64,000 nt of DNA, taken from Corylus avellana. Lineage: Eukaryota; Streptophyta; Magnoliopsida; Fagales; Betulaceae. The stretch spans positions 8,053,021 to 8,117,020 of the forward strand of contig NC_081541.1 in assembly GCF_901000735.1 (NCBI RefSeq), read 5' to 3'. How positions within the stretch are numbered: position 1 is the first letter of the stretch; every line of letters starts with the position of its first letter. The notes beneath the pieces were generated by a model. That model ran no database searches, was not told where the DNA came from, and saw only the letters and a list, made by a program, of their open reading frames with translations. Of this stretch, positions 11,386-21,689 are shown piece by piece. Position numbers and translations under genes: made by a program.

Positions 11386-14300
11386 ATGGCAGCCCTAGTG
11401 TTCCTGTCTGCCATATGCATTCTCATTGCTCCAGCCATTGCTGGGCCAGCGTTCATTCACCATTCCTGTTCAGATGAGCAGGATAACTACACGAGTGGGA
11501 GTGCCTACAAGGCAAACTTGAATCACCTCCTCTCCTCCCTCTCCTCCAACATCACTGAGGGGTTCTATAATTTGTCTGATGGGGAAAACCCTGATAAAGT
11601 TTATGCAATTCTACTTTGTCGAGGAGATTTGAAGCCAGATGATTGCCGTAATTGCCTCAATGTCGCCATAGATAATCTCACACTGGAGCTTTGTCCCAAG
11701 CAGAAGGAAGCCATAGCATGGTATGAAGAGTGCATGTTACGCTACTCAAGCCGCAACATATTTAGCACCATGGAAGATACTCCTGACTTTTCATGGAGGA
11801 ACGCCTATACCTTTTCAGACCAAGAAAAGCCTCAATACAGTAGACAATTCTTGAGCTTGTCGCAAAGCCTAACAGATCGAGCTGCAGCAGGTGGTTCTCT
11901 CCGTAAGTTTGCAGTAGGACATGCAGCAGGACCAGACGTCAATACAATTTATGCACTTGTGCAGTGCACGCCCGATTTGTCTGAGGAAGACTGCAAACTT
12001 TGCTTGACTGGGGCTTTTGCAAGTTACTGGAAATATTTTGCTGGGATAAAAGGTGGGAGAGTTCTTAGGCCTAGCTGTAATTTTAGGCATGAGATCAACG
12101 CCTTCTACAACCTCACAGCTGAAGCACCACCACCATCGCCGCCTTCTTCAGCTGAAGCACCACCACCATCGCCGCCGCCTTCAGGTACCGCCTCCAGCTA
12201 GCACGTCAATTTGTCCGAGTGAGCTATTTCTTTTTTCTTTTTCTTTTTTTTGTAACAAACATTCATTCATAAAACCAGAGAGAGATTACAGGACAGTCAA
12301 GCTTTTTATAAAGCTAAAAAGCATAGGCAGATAAACCCGACTCAAATGGTCAACAAACACTTTAAAGCATGTGAAAGTAGAAATCATGGAATGCAATTCG
12401 AGAAAACCCATGCAGCGGCGCAATCTGATAAAAACAACCATCAGGAGTACGAATACTCCGAACATCTAAATAAACTTCCTAAGAAGTTATGAAGATTTAG
12501 ATGAAAACCAACCGTGAAAAAAACAGTTTCCAGAAAGAAACCAAAAATAAAAGCAAAAAAATTCCAAATCACATACGAAGAGTTTGAAGCCCAACCAAAA
12601 TGGGTTAAACAGAAAACAAAATAACAACATAACGAAAAATAAAAACAGGACAGAAAAACAGGGAACAAATTTTAAGTCCAAAAAACAGCCACACACGTGA
12701 CGGAAGCGGAGGCGCGGAGGATGCCAGGAACGCCAGCAAATGCCGACACCAGGGAGGTGGAGCGGATGAAGCAAGCACGTGCAGCGAAAAGCTCTCCACG
12801 GGACGGCGCGTGCGATACACGCGCTGGAGAGTAAGATCTACTCTCGGGGGCGTGTGGGCCACGCGCCGGCTTGTGGAGGTCCGCTGGTGGCACGGCTGAT
12901 GGCAGCAGAAAGGTGAAAGACCCAGGATCCCGGTGGATTGGAGCGTCGTTGAGTATGGCTTCCTGAAATTTACAGATCTGATTTTGAAGAAAATCAAATC
13001 CAAAAATTCAAAAGGAAGAGAGAGAACAGAGCTTTTAGTTTCAATTCGAATTCGAGTGAGCTATTTCTAAGTGGTTTTTGATCATGAATTTGTTTGTTAT
13101 TTTCCTGATCATACTTTTTTTTTTATAAAAAAACTTTATATGTTTCGTTTAATTTCCTTTTACTTTTCATCTTTAAGAATTAAGAGGGAATTATTTCTTG
13201 GGTGTCGGAGTCGGACTGGGTTATTTCTAAGTGTTAATTTGTTAGAGTTTCAAATCAAATGTTAATTATAGTAGCTCTTTCTATGTATTCCACTGCTGCT
13301 TGATTTAAATAATATATATTTCTAATCTTCGCAGGTAAAGGGAGTCACAAATCTACAACTACAGTCATTATAGTTGTGCTCGTTTTTGCTTTTGTGGTAA
13401 TAGCCATCTTCATTTCCATCTATTTTATAGTGAAGAAGCGAAGGGAGAAACCAACAAGTAAGTATAGAATTTGGTTCACTTTTATTTGTTATGAGAGGAG
13501 TTAGAAGTTGAATTATCGCAAAGAAAATATATAACAGAGTTCGAAAACATTTGCTCTTGCCTCTTCGTATACATCAAATACGTGTCCTTAAGAACTAGAG
13601 TCTAGCTAGGTGATACTCCCGTCCCCCCATTTGAATAGAACAAAAAAAAAAAAAAAAAAAAAAACGGAGTCTATCACCAGAGGATCGAAAAAGAATTGAA
13701 GAAGAAAAAGAATAAATCATCATAAAAAGAATTTGGATTTAGAAATTATGCTTAGTATAAATATTCTTTCTTATTTTTCAATTGGCAAAAATATCCTGGA
13801 TATAATCCTTCATTGAACTTGCTCAGTTTGTCTTCTTTTACAGTCCAATTAAACCCTAAAACTTCATCATCTTCTGAACGTCATTGGGATGTCTTCCTCA
13901 ATTTTAGAGGTGAAGACACCCGCAATCATTTCATCGATCACCTTTATGCTGCCTTGGCGCGAGCCAAAATTTGCACCTATAAAGATGATGAGACGCTTCC
14001 AAGAGGGGAGACCATCTCTACTGAACTTCTCAATGCAATTCGAAAATCAAGGATTGCTATTGCGGTTTTCTCCAGAGGCTATGCTTCTTCCACATGGTGC
14101 CTTGATGAGCTTGCGGAGATCATGGACAATAGGAAAATTAGAGGGCAAACTCTTCTTCCAATATTTTATGACATAGAACCCTCGGATGTCCGAGAACATA
14201 CCAATACTTTTGCAGAAGCATTTGCTCAGCATGAAGAGCAGTTTCAGAACAATATGTGGAAGGTGCAAAGGTGGAAAGAAGCTCTTACTGAAGCTGCAAA

Positions 14301-15222
14301 TTGTTCCGGCTTCGAGCCCAAACGCATTGCAAATGGGTATGATGCTACGGACTCTTGTGCTTTTTCATTCATTTTTATTTGTTATTTTATTTTATTTTCT
14401 TTTAAATTTTGGAAAAGAATTTAATAAATTAAAGTTTGAGCCATAAAAAAAAGAGGGAAAAATAACCCTATGTATTGCATACTATTCTACGCCCTCTTAA
14501 GTCATCAATTTCTTTCTGTTCCGGGGGTTAGAGTGCTTTCATGTTCAATCAAAACCCAAAGATAGGCTTGTCATTCCCTGCTAGAAATTCATGGGGATGA
14601 GATCCGTACATGTACCGTATGGTGGCTAAAATCGGTTTTCCCATATATAATAGGGAGTAAACAATGACAACTCTACGAGTATAGAAAGATGATACTTCTT
14701 AGAGAGGGATTTTGGTTCTAGAATTATTGAATGTTGCCTTTTAGATGAAATGTCATGCACTTGAAAGGAATAGTATTTTTGCCATAATTTCCATAAAATA
14801 GTTAATGCCTTTGTCTATGGGAAAAAAAAAAATTGAATTATTTTATGGAATGTCACTGGATAAGACAAGAAATTATGTACAAATGTACTTCGATGATATT
14901 CTTTGACAAATTTGATATGAGTTAGATGCTTGTCATGACATCTTAGTCTCAAATGACAGGTATGATAACATATTTTTGGTACCTGAAGACTCATAAGTTA
15001 CTCTGTTTTTTTTTTTTTTTTTTTTTTAATATATTTTCTTCCATCTTCTTTCCTTGTACTTAATTTGTTGTTGTATTTTTCATTTGAATCATAATAACCA
15101 GGCGTGAGTCAGAATCCATCAAGAAGATTGTTGAAGACGTTAGGCGTAGATTAAAAGCCGGTGCTAACCGGAATGTTGCCAGGCGGGTAAAAATAAAGTT
15201 CCTAAACCTCATGGGGTATTAG
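11386..15222 (+). CDS. Chimeric DUF26-DUF26-transmembrane-TIR receptor, predicted 511 aa
   Basis: Four inferred exons: 11386-12184, 13335-13457, 13844-14336, 15102-15222 (stop TAG 15220-15222). Phases agree at every junction (1, 1, 2) and the total is 1536 nt. Exon 1 gives a signal peptide (residues 1-19), DUF26 motif C78-X8-C87-X2-C90, second motif C194-X8-C203-X2-C206 and a Pro-rich hinge. Exon 2 gives one membrane helix (about 277-299) followed by KKRREK. Exon 3 is a full TIR domain (from 323, DVFLNFRGEDTR; FYDIEPSDVR), with the WCLDEL glutamate (E396) that corresponds to the catalytic residue of plant TIR NADases. Exon 4 is the usual post-TIR linker (ESIKKIVEDV) ending in a stop. No kinase exons are present, unlike copies 1, 3, 4 and 5. 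The start is the MA... ATG conserved in the paralogues; an in-frame ATG 27 bases upstream (11359) is possible. The TIR exon has no ATG of its own downstream of the in-frame stop at 13753, so it needs an upstream exon. Splicing is predicted, not shown. Otherwise it is a CRK remnant beside a TIR-NBS remnant. Confidence 0.65.
12232..13052 (-). mobile_element. Retroposon insertion in intron 1 of the chimeric gene, 16-bp target-site duplication
   Basis: CGAGTGAGCTATTTCT occurs at 12216-12231 and again at 13053-13068, exactly flanking 821 bp. On the minus strand the insert ends with an A-rich tail (12232-12252 read in reverse), the mark of LINE-type retroposition. The interior has a GC-rich part (12690-12900) and no retrotransposon domain. 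It may be an internally deleted LINE (5' and 3' untranslated parts only) or a retroposed transcript. Without it intron 1 would be ~313 bp, close to the 262 bp of copy 3. Confidence 0.8.
14337..15101 (+). other. Intron 3 of the chimeric gene (TIR to linker)
   Basis: Bounded by GG/GTATGA and AACCAG/G. This is the usual position of the first intron in TIR-NBS-LRR genes, directly after the ...ANG codon that follows the TIR domain. No transposon or gene was recognised inside. A poly(T) run lies at 15007-15030. Confidence 0.6.
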
Positions 15223-15237
15223 GTATTTAACCCTCTT

Positions 15238-15440
15238 TTAAATCTTGTAACAAGTGCTATTCACTTTGTGGGCATTTATATAGGATTGATGGGTGAAATT
15301 GGTAAAACAACTCTCGTAAATGTTGTTTATAGCAAAGTATGTGTTGAATTTGAAGGAAGTAGTTTTCTTTCAAATCTTGAAGAAAATTTAGAAAAGCCCA
15401 ATGGCTTAGTTCATTTGCAAGAACAACTTTTGTATTCATG
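15238..15440 (+). pseudogene. NB-ARC (NBS) remnant with P-loop
   Basis: After the stop of the chimeric frame, a different frame reads a P-loop, GLMGEIGKTTL (canonical GMGGIGKTTL), then VVYSKVCVEFEGSSFLSN and EKPNGLVHLQEQLLYS before a TGA at about 15438-15440. This is the start of the NB-ARC ATPase of a TIR-NBS-LRR gene, cut off before the kinase-2 motif. A deletion or frameshift separates it from the linker at 15102-15222. No leucine-rich repeats follow. A matching, more decayed copy is at 22520-22700. Confidence 0.85.
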
Positions 15441-15480
15441 ATTACATGAACATCAATTATGTGCAATGAATCTTATGAAC

Positions 15481-16072
15481 ATTTGATGTTATTTTAAATA
15501 TATGAAATGAATGTCATTCATAATATATTTTAGAGACATGTTACACATTATTTTCCATCTCATTCTCCAACTATTCGCTTTGCAAATCTATCATTGAATT
15601 TGTGAGACCCACATGTGGGCTCCACAACTGTATGGAGAGAATAAAATATAGGATGGAAAATGTGTGTTTTTTTTCTTTTCTTTTTCATTCTGTATGGAGA
15701 TAGGTAAAGTATGGTGAATTCACCCATCCCCTAACACCACATTCTCACAACTGCCACTATATATCACTAATAACCTTGCAAACTTGTACACAATCATGAA
15801 TGAGGTGGTATGAAAAATATTACTTCTCAACCAATCCTTTTATGAGTCATCTTTTAGAATGAGCAAGCTTTTTCTAATAATAAGAATCTCCTCGTCATCG
15901 CCTTTATCAAAAACAGGATCTCCAATCAAGAGATTCTTACATGTTTTGCTAGCATTTTACTAATCAGTCGATCACTAGGCTCCCCACACCTAAACAACGG
16001 ATGTTGGAATTTGAACTTTAGCCTTGCGTAAATAAAGTTTTGTATTTGACAACTCAACTACTGATTCCTGCA
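15481..16072. other. Intergenic, contains a small foldback element
   Basis: No gene. A MITE-like foldback at 15544-15666 has arms CACATTATTTTCCATC and GGATGGAAAATGTGTG. The remainder is unremarkable single-copy-looking sequence. Confidence 0.55.
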
Positions 16073-16560
16073 TCATTTCCTCGCTCTTAAATATATGTAA
16101 ATGGAAATGATGGCTAGTAGCACAAGAGCAACAACAAGAAGGGCAGTCGCAAGTAAACTATTGATCGCAATTGGAGGTTTGTCACTCCCCATACCTGCGA
16201 AAACCAAAAATATTTTCACATTAAAAAACATCTTGGGGGATGAATTTAAATTTAAGCAGTGAGATACATACATATATAGAAAGAGCTACCATAATTAGCA
16301 GTTGTTTTTAAACTCAGCAAATTAATTATATGCACGTAAAGTTACCACGAAAAAGCTCCGCCGGCCAGATGAAAAAAAGGAGAAAAAAAAAATCCCTCTT
16401 AAGATAAAAAGTAAAAAGTACTCATGAAAATCAAGCATTATCAGGACACTACTGGTACGTATCTGGATCGAGCAAGTGTGGGATATCGTAGGAGACGGAG
16501 ATATCGTAACTAAAATTACAGCTGGGACCAACAATTCTGGCACTTATTCAATTGTCCAAC
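16073..16560 (-). pseudogene. CRK relic: end of DUF26 exon and transmembrane exon
   Basis: Minus strand. The end of a second DUF26 domain (GPSCNFSYDIS near 16490-16530) is followed by a remnant hinge and stop. After an intron comes the transmembrane exon (about 16205-16075): an AG acceptor, then MGSDKPPIAINSLL and a hydrophobic stretch LVVALVLLAIISIYIYL. No upstream DUF26 and no kinase exons are found. It is a partial copy oriented opposite to copies 2-5, with a mirrored upstream block to its right. Confidence 0.8.
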
Positions 16561-16627
16561 GATTATAGATATAATTTTTATAATTTCATGAATTCTAATA
16601 CACAAAATGACAAAATTGTGTTGTAGC

Positions 16628-16817
16628 CCAAAGTTTACAGAAATATTTAATTCAAACGTATGTATATTTGTTGGAGAAGGGAAATTCATTGACCAAACTA
16701 TGTATATATATATATATATATATGTAGACTAATTATTAGGCCACAATCATCTTCTGATCGAATTACTGGAAGGGACTTGTCATTTTGCTTTTGCTTCTTT
16801 CCGATAACAAAAAGGCA

Positions 16818-16854
<37 letters not shown>

Positions 16855-17065
16855 TTTTTCTTAATAGCACTACCATTGACCCATTAATTCTTTTACTCAT
16901 TTTGCCAAATGCATATATATGCTGCAATTAATAATATGATTGTGGCCTTAGTATACATAGTTTCGCCACTGATTTTCTCAAATTTTAAACCAATATCCCT
17001 TCTCTCCTATAAATATACATACACTGTTGTTTCAATTAAATATTTCTGTAAACTTTGAGATATCT
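16628..17065. repeat. Head-to-head inverted copies of the CRK upstream region
   Basis: The left arm (about 16628-16800) and right arm (about 16868-17065) are imperfect reverse complements. For example AAAGTTTACAGAAATATTTA at 16629 mirrors AAATATTTCTGTAAACTTT near 17040, and AGGCCACAATCAT mirrors ATGATTGTGGCC. The right arm belongs to plus-strand copy 3 and the left arm to the minus-strand relic. The centre contains (AT)n runs at 16708-16723 and 16823-16852. It reflects inversion plus duplication of a CRK unit. Confidence 0.7.
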
Positions 17066-17654
17066 CAAAGTCCAATAATATAATTTAGTATATTAATTAG
17101 AATTCATTGTTCAAAGCGTATAAAAGCCACGTCAATATATATGGTTCTAGTATTACTCATCATAAATTAGTATAGTTTTGAATTCACACTGCCCAATTTG
17201 GTTGATAGCCTTTTCACTGCTCTTGTTGAGAAATATCAAGGCCAGACAAGGACAAGTAAGGTGACGTAGCGGAATTGAAGGTGCATGGAAAAAGAGGAGA
17301 AGAAGTAGGCCTTTATTTATTTATTTTTTCTTAATTTCTTGAAATCCTTGAATTCACATGAGCGCAGCAGGGAGAGAAACAATTAATTAAATGATAAGAT
17401 TCCACAGATCGATAATGCTTCTCTTAGACTAAAGCTTTAGCCTTTAGACTTACGTGCATGGTTGACCAAATCCGTCGATCGATCGACTTGTATATTAATT
17501 AGGTTAATTTGTATCCCTTGCAGTAACCAGAAAGGCAATGTTTGCATAGAAATGGATGGTTTTCCTTAGCCCCCTCCTTCACCCGTTCAAAGGAGCTAGC
17601 CTCGCCTAGTTATATATGGAAGAAAATTCACTAATTTATCTCCTCTAAAATTAC

Positions 17655-17926
17655 AGGAGTTTTTCAATTCAAACTCTAATGTTTAAAAATTGGCAATATA
17701 CTCCCCTAATGTTTTAAAAATTTTCAATTCAGACCACCCGTTACTAATTTCCGTCTAATTGGACGGAAATTAAAAAAAAAAGCATTGAGGATAATTACGT
17801 AATTTCATAGATTTCCGTCCAATTTGATGGAAATTAGTAATAGAAGGTCTGAATTAAAAATTTTTGAAAAATTAGAGGGGTACATTGTCAATTTTTAAAC
17901 ATTGGGGTTCGAATTGAAAAACCTCT
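17655..17926. mobile_element. Foldback MITE A upstream of CRK copy 3
   Basis: Long imperfect inverted repeat. AGGAGTTTTTCAATTC (17655) mirrors GAATTGAAAAACCTCT (17911-17926), and the arms continue through TTACTAATTTCCGTC / GGAAATTAGTAA to the centre near 17790. No coding capacity. Confidence 0.85.
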
Positions 17927-17931
17927 GAAAC

Positions 17932-17962
<31 letters not shown>

Positions 17963-17963
<1 letters not shown>

Positions 17964-18139
17964 AATGTTATAGTGTAATAAAAAAATTATTTTTAGCCTA
18001 TAAAAGTCTTAGGTGGCAAGAGGTCACGGACCTATCAATGGGTGGGGCCACAACAACTACGGATCGATGGGGCCTATGGCCTCTTACCACTTAGGACTTT
18101 TATGGGCAAAAAGTAGCATTTTTATTGCACTATAACATT
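17963..18139. mobile_element. Foldback MITE B upstream of CRK copy 3
   Basis: AAATGTTATAGTGTAATAAA (17963) mirrors TTTATTGCACTATAACATT (ending 18139). The arms extend through CCTATAAAAGTCTTAGGTGG and CCACTTAGGACTTTTATGG. It is preceded directly by a (GA)n run at 17945-17962. Confidence 0.88.
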
Positions 18140-18152
18140 CCTATATCTATAT

Positions 18153-18333
18153 GAGAAATGCTTGGCTTCATTAAAAAGTTCATCTTTTGGCCATTTTAAT
18201 TCAAAGTGGTATAGTCCACTTTTCATAAATCTATTAATTTATTGTTTAAAATCTATTAATTTTAAAATGGATCATGCCACTTAGGATTAAAATGGCCAAA
18301 AAATAAATTTTTTAATGAAGCCAAGCATTTCTC
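18153..18333. mobile_element. Foldback MITE C upstream of CRK copy 3
   Basis: A perfect 21-bp terminal inverted repeat starts GAGAAATGCTTGGCTTCATT (18153-18173) and ends at 18313-18333. The interior is also largely self-complementary. The right end is 54 bp from the copy 3 start codon, inside what should be its 5' untranslated region or core promoter. Confidence 0.9.
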
Positions 18334-18387
18334 TATATATAATGATGAGTTACTTGGCGGAAATCTTACTTAATTAGCTACGTACAC

Positions 18388-19716
18388 ATGGCAGTAGTGG
18401 TTTGTTCAAGACTAGTGTTCCAGCTGTCAGCCATATGCATTCTCATAGCTCCAGCCATTGTTCGGCCAGAGTTCCTTGGCTATTCCTGTTCAGATAAGCA
18501 AGGTAACTACACGATTGGCAGTAGGTACTACAAGGCAAACCTGGATCAGCTCCGCTTCTCCCTCTCTTCCAATAGCACTGGAATTGACAACTCTTTCTAT
18601 AATTTGTCTTATGGGGAAACCCCTGACAAAGTATATGCAATTGCACTTTATAGAGGAGATATTCAGCCAAATGTATGCAATTTTTGCTTCAATATCTCTA
18701 TATATGACCTTCGTGTACAGCTTTGTCCCAATCAGAAGGAAGCAATAGCATGGTTAGACGAGTGCATGTTACGCTACTCAAGCCGCAACATATTAAGCTC
18801 CATGGAAGCTACTCCTGAATTTTCTATTGGAAACGTGTATAACGTATCAGGCATTGTGAAGACTGAATTCAATAACACCCTCTTGAGCTTGTTGCAAAAC
18901 CTAACTGATGGAGCTGCAGCAGGTGGTTCTCTTCGTAAGTTTGCACTAGGACATGCAGCAGCACCAAACTTCTTAACAATAAATGCACTTGTGCAGTGCA
19001 CACCTGATTTGTCTCAGCAAGATTGCATTAATTGCTTGAGTGGGGCTTTTGGAAACTTCTGGAAGTCTTATGGTGCGGCAACAGGTCGGAGAATTCTTAG
19101 ACCTAGCTGTAATTTTAGGTACGATACCTCCGACTTCTACAACCGCACACCGGATGCACCACCACCACCGTCGTCCCTGTCCCTGTCCCAGCCCCCGCCC
19201 TACAGCAGCACAGCTGATGCATCACCACTATTGCCACTGCCACCGCCACCGTCAACACCAACTCCTGCGGGTACCAGCTATGTCGCTATGCTTGAAACAT
19301 AGCAAATTTGTGTATATTTCCATATTACAAATTTTCATGAATACTTGTTTATTTTTTAATTTTTCCTTTTCCTTTTTTAACTTTTTTTATCTTAGAGGGC
19401 CGGTGATTTTTCTTTTTAACTGCATAAGTTGTTGACTTTGAAAACAACTTCTAATTAATTACCATATATAGCTCTTTCTATATATGTATCCCATTGTTTA
19501 ATTTAATGTGAACATATTTCTGGTTTTCGCAGGTAATAAGAGTGACGACAAATCGATCATTATAGTTGTGCCTGTTGTTTCTCTTGTGTTACTAGTCATC
19601 TCCATTTGCATCTATTTACGAGTGAGGAATCCAAGGGAGAAACCAGGGAGTAAGTAAACAAATTGATTATCGATCGCAAATAAAAAATAAGAGAGTTAGA
19701 AAATTTACATGTGCTC

Positions 19717-19774
<58 letters not shown>

Positions 19775-20940
19775 AGTTTGGGTGATACTTGTGGGAGTAT
19801 CCGCTGATATATATTAATTATGAGTACAACAAGTCCCAATTAAGCAATAATTTACATAATAATTTGGACGAATATTTTATTTTTATCAAACAATACTTAG
19901 CTATATATCATTAAGGACATTAAATCAGAGTTTTCTGTCAAGAAATGAAAATTCCCCTAAAGCAAACAGAAAATTATTACTTTTTGGAAAAGTTAATATC
20001 AATAATTGGTTTTGGAAAGTTCATTGGGTTCACTTATAATTCAGAAAAAAAGTGTTGACTTCTTGCTAGGTGAAGCTGTGGTCCGTGGATGAGATACTCA
20101 ACCAAAAAAAAGGAGCTGTGGATGAGATTAGAAATGTGGAATCCTTGCAATTTGACTTTGGCATTATTAGAGATGGAACAAAAAACTTTTCTGATGCAAA
20201 TAAGCTTGGAAAAGGTGGATTTGGTACTGTTTATAAGATGATGTGAATTTTTTTTTTGGGTAATATATCAAGTCTTTGTGAAACATGTTAAATAAAAAAT
20301 TTTGAAGTTTATGAGTGTTAAGTATGCATTATTCTAAAATATTTTTTTTAGGGTAAACTCTCAAATGGACAAGTTATAGCGGTGAAAAGATTATCAAAGA
20401 ATTATGAACAAGGAGATATAGAATTTAAAAATGAAGTCTTGTTGGTGGCCAAGCTTCAACACCGAAATTTAGTTAAGCTCTTAGGCTTTTGCTTGGAAGG
20501 AGATGAAAGGATTTTAATTTATGAGTTTATGCCAAATACAAGCCTTGATAACTTCATATTTGGCATGGCTGAACTTTTAAACTAATTTTATATATATTGC
20601 ATTGGTAGTAGTTTATATTGGGTTTCATGTCTAGTGATGATAGACTTGGCACATTTCACATCAATATAATTATACACTTGGATAAATGCATATATAGATC
20701 CAATCAAATGTGCAAATCTGGACCGGAAGGAACGCTACAAAATTATAAGAGGCATTGCTCGAGGGATTCTTTATCTTCATGAAGAGTCTTGACTTCGTAT
20801 TATTCATTGTGACCTTAAAGCTAACAACATTCTCTTAGATGCAGAAATGAATCCAAAAATTTCAGATTTTGATATGGCAAGATTGTTTGAATTTGATCAA
20901 ACTCAAGCCAATACAAATAGAATTGTTGGAACCTTGTAAT
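18388..20940 (+). pseudogene. Cysteine-rich receptor-like kinase, copy 3, decayed and 3'-truncated
   Basis: Exon 1 (18388-19270) is open: signal peptide, two DUF26 domains and a long Pro/Ser hinge. The first cysteine of the first DUF26 motif is replaced by tyrosine (LYRGDIQPNVCNFC). The second motif, CTPDLSQQDCINC, is intact. Exon 2 (19533-19649) encodes the membrane helix, in phase. Exon 3 (about 20125-20237) has the Gly loop [10 protein letters not shown], but its donor is AAG/ATGATG instead of AAG/GTGATG. Exon 4 (about 20352-20565) has AVKRLS and a GC instead of GT donor. Exon 5 (about 20698-20937) has a stop in EES*LR, HCD for HRD and DFD for DFG. Later kinase exons are missing: the sequence runs into a CACTA-like element at about 21025. 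A truncated membrane-anchored ectodomain could still be made from exons 1-3. Confidence 0.9.
19720..19772. repeat. (AT)n microsatellite in CRK copy 3 intron 2
   Basis: About 50 bp of AT repeat in the intron after the transmembrane exon. Similar AT runs occur at 21176-21208, 16823-16852 and 7940-7968. Confidence 0.9.
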
Positions 20941-21024
20941 TAAGTATCGTTGCAAGGTAGAGTTAATGCTTACTTTGAATGATAGAAACAACAAGAAAGT
21001 CATAACAACTATTTTTGAAACTAA

Positions 21025-21171
21025 TTGAGGGGGGAAATAAAAAAAGGGAAAGAAGTTCAAAATCCCGCCTAAAGGGGGCCAATCGAGGTAATTTCCTGAC
21101 GTGCCAGGTGTCGCACGTCAAATTCTCACGCGGCGACAATTCCGGCATCCGCCGTATAAATAAATATAATT

Positions 21172-21210
<39 letters not shown>

Positions 21211-21689
21211 GATAATTTTAATATATATATATATCTGATAATTTTAATATAATTTTATTTATAAAATTATAATTATATATAAATATCTGATATATATAAT
21301 AATTTTAGATATTATGATTTAAAATATCTGATAAAAGCAATTATAATGATATAAAACCAATTATAATTATCTATACAATATATATGAGTATTCTGACGTG
21401 GCGTTGTGCCACGTCAGAATTTTCTGACGTGGTAAGTCCTCACACGTCAGCAATTTTCTCAATTTTTATTTTTAAGAAAATGAATGAACCTCCCGACGTT
21501 GGTGTGTTTGCCACGTGAAATTTTTCCTGACGTGTGAATAGTAACACGTCAGAATTTTCTGACGTGTTACTGTTCACACGTCAGGAAAAATTTCCCTGAC
21601 GTTTTATATATAAAACGACAGAAAATTGCTGAGGTGGCAAAAATTTTACACTGTAGCACACGTCAGAAAATGCCCTTTTTTTTGTAATG
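21025..21689. mobile_element. CACTA-like non-autonomous transposon with ACGT-core subterminal repeats
   Basis: Between 21085 and 21670 there are about a dozen copies of CTGACGTG or its complement CACGTCAG, several paired as palindromes (21391-21420; 21524-21592). The right end reads TTGTAATG (21682-21689), one base from the TTGTAGTG expected at the end of a CACTA element (CACTACAA in reverse), just after GAAAATGCCC. No matching left CACTACAA end was found near 21025, so the left border is a guess. It separates CRK intron 5 sequence on the left from TIR sequence on the right. Confidence 0.55.

Noticed and set aside
12441..13003. Minus-strand frames up to 132 codons in intron 1 of the chimeric gene
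   Set aside because: They lie wholly inside a retroposon insertion, overlap one another in different frames and show no domain.
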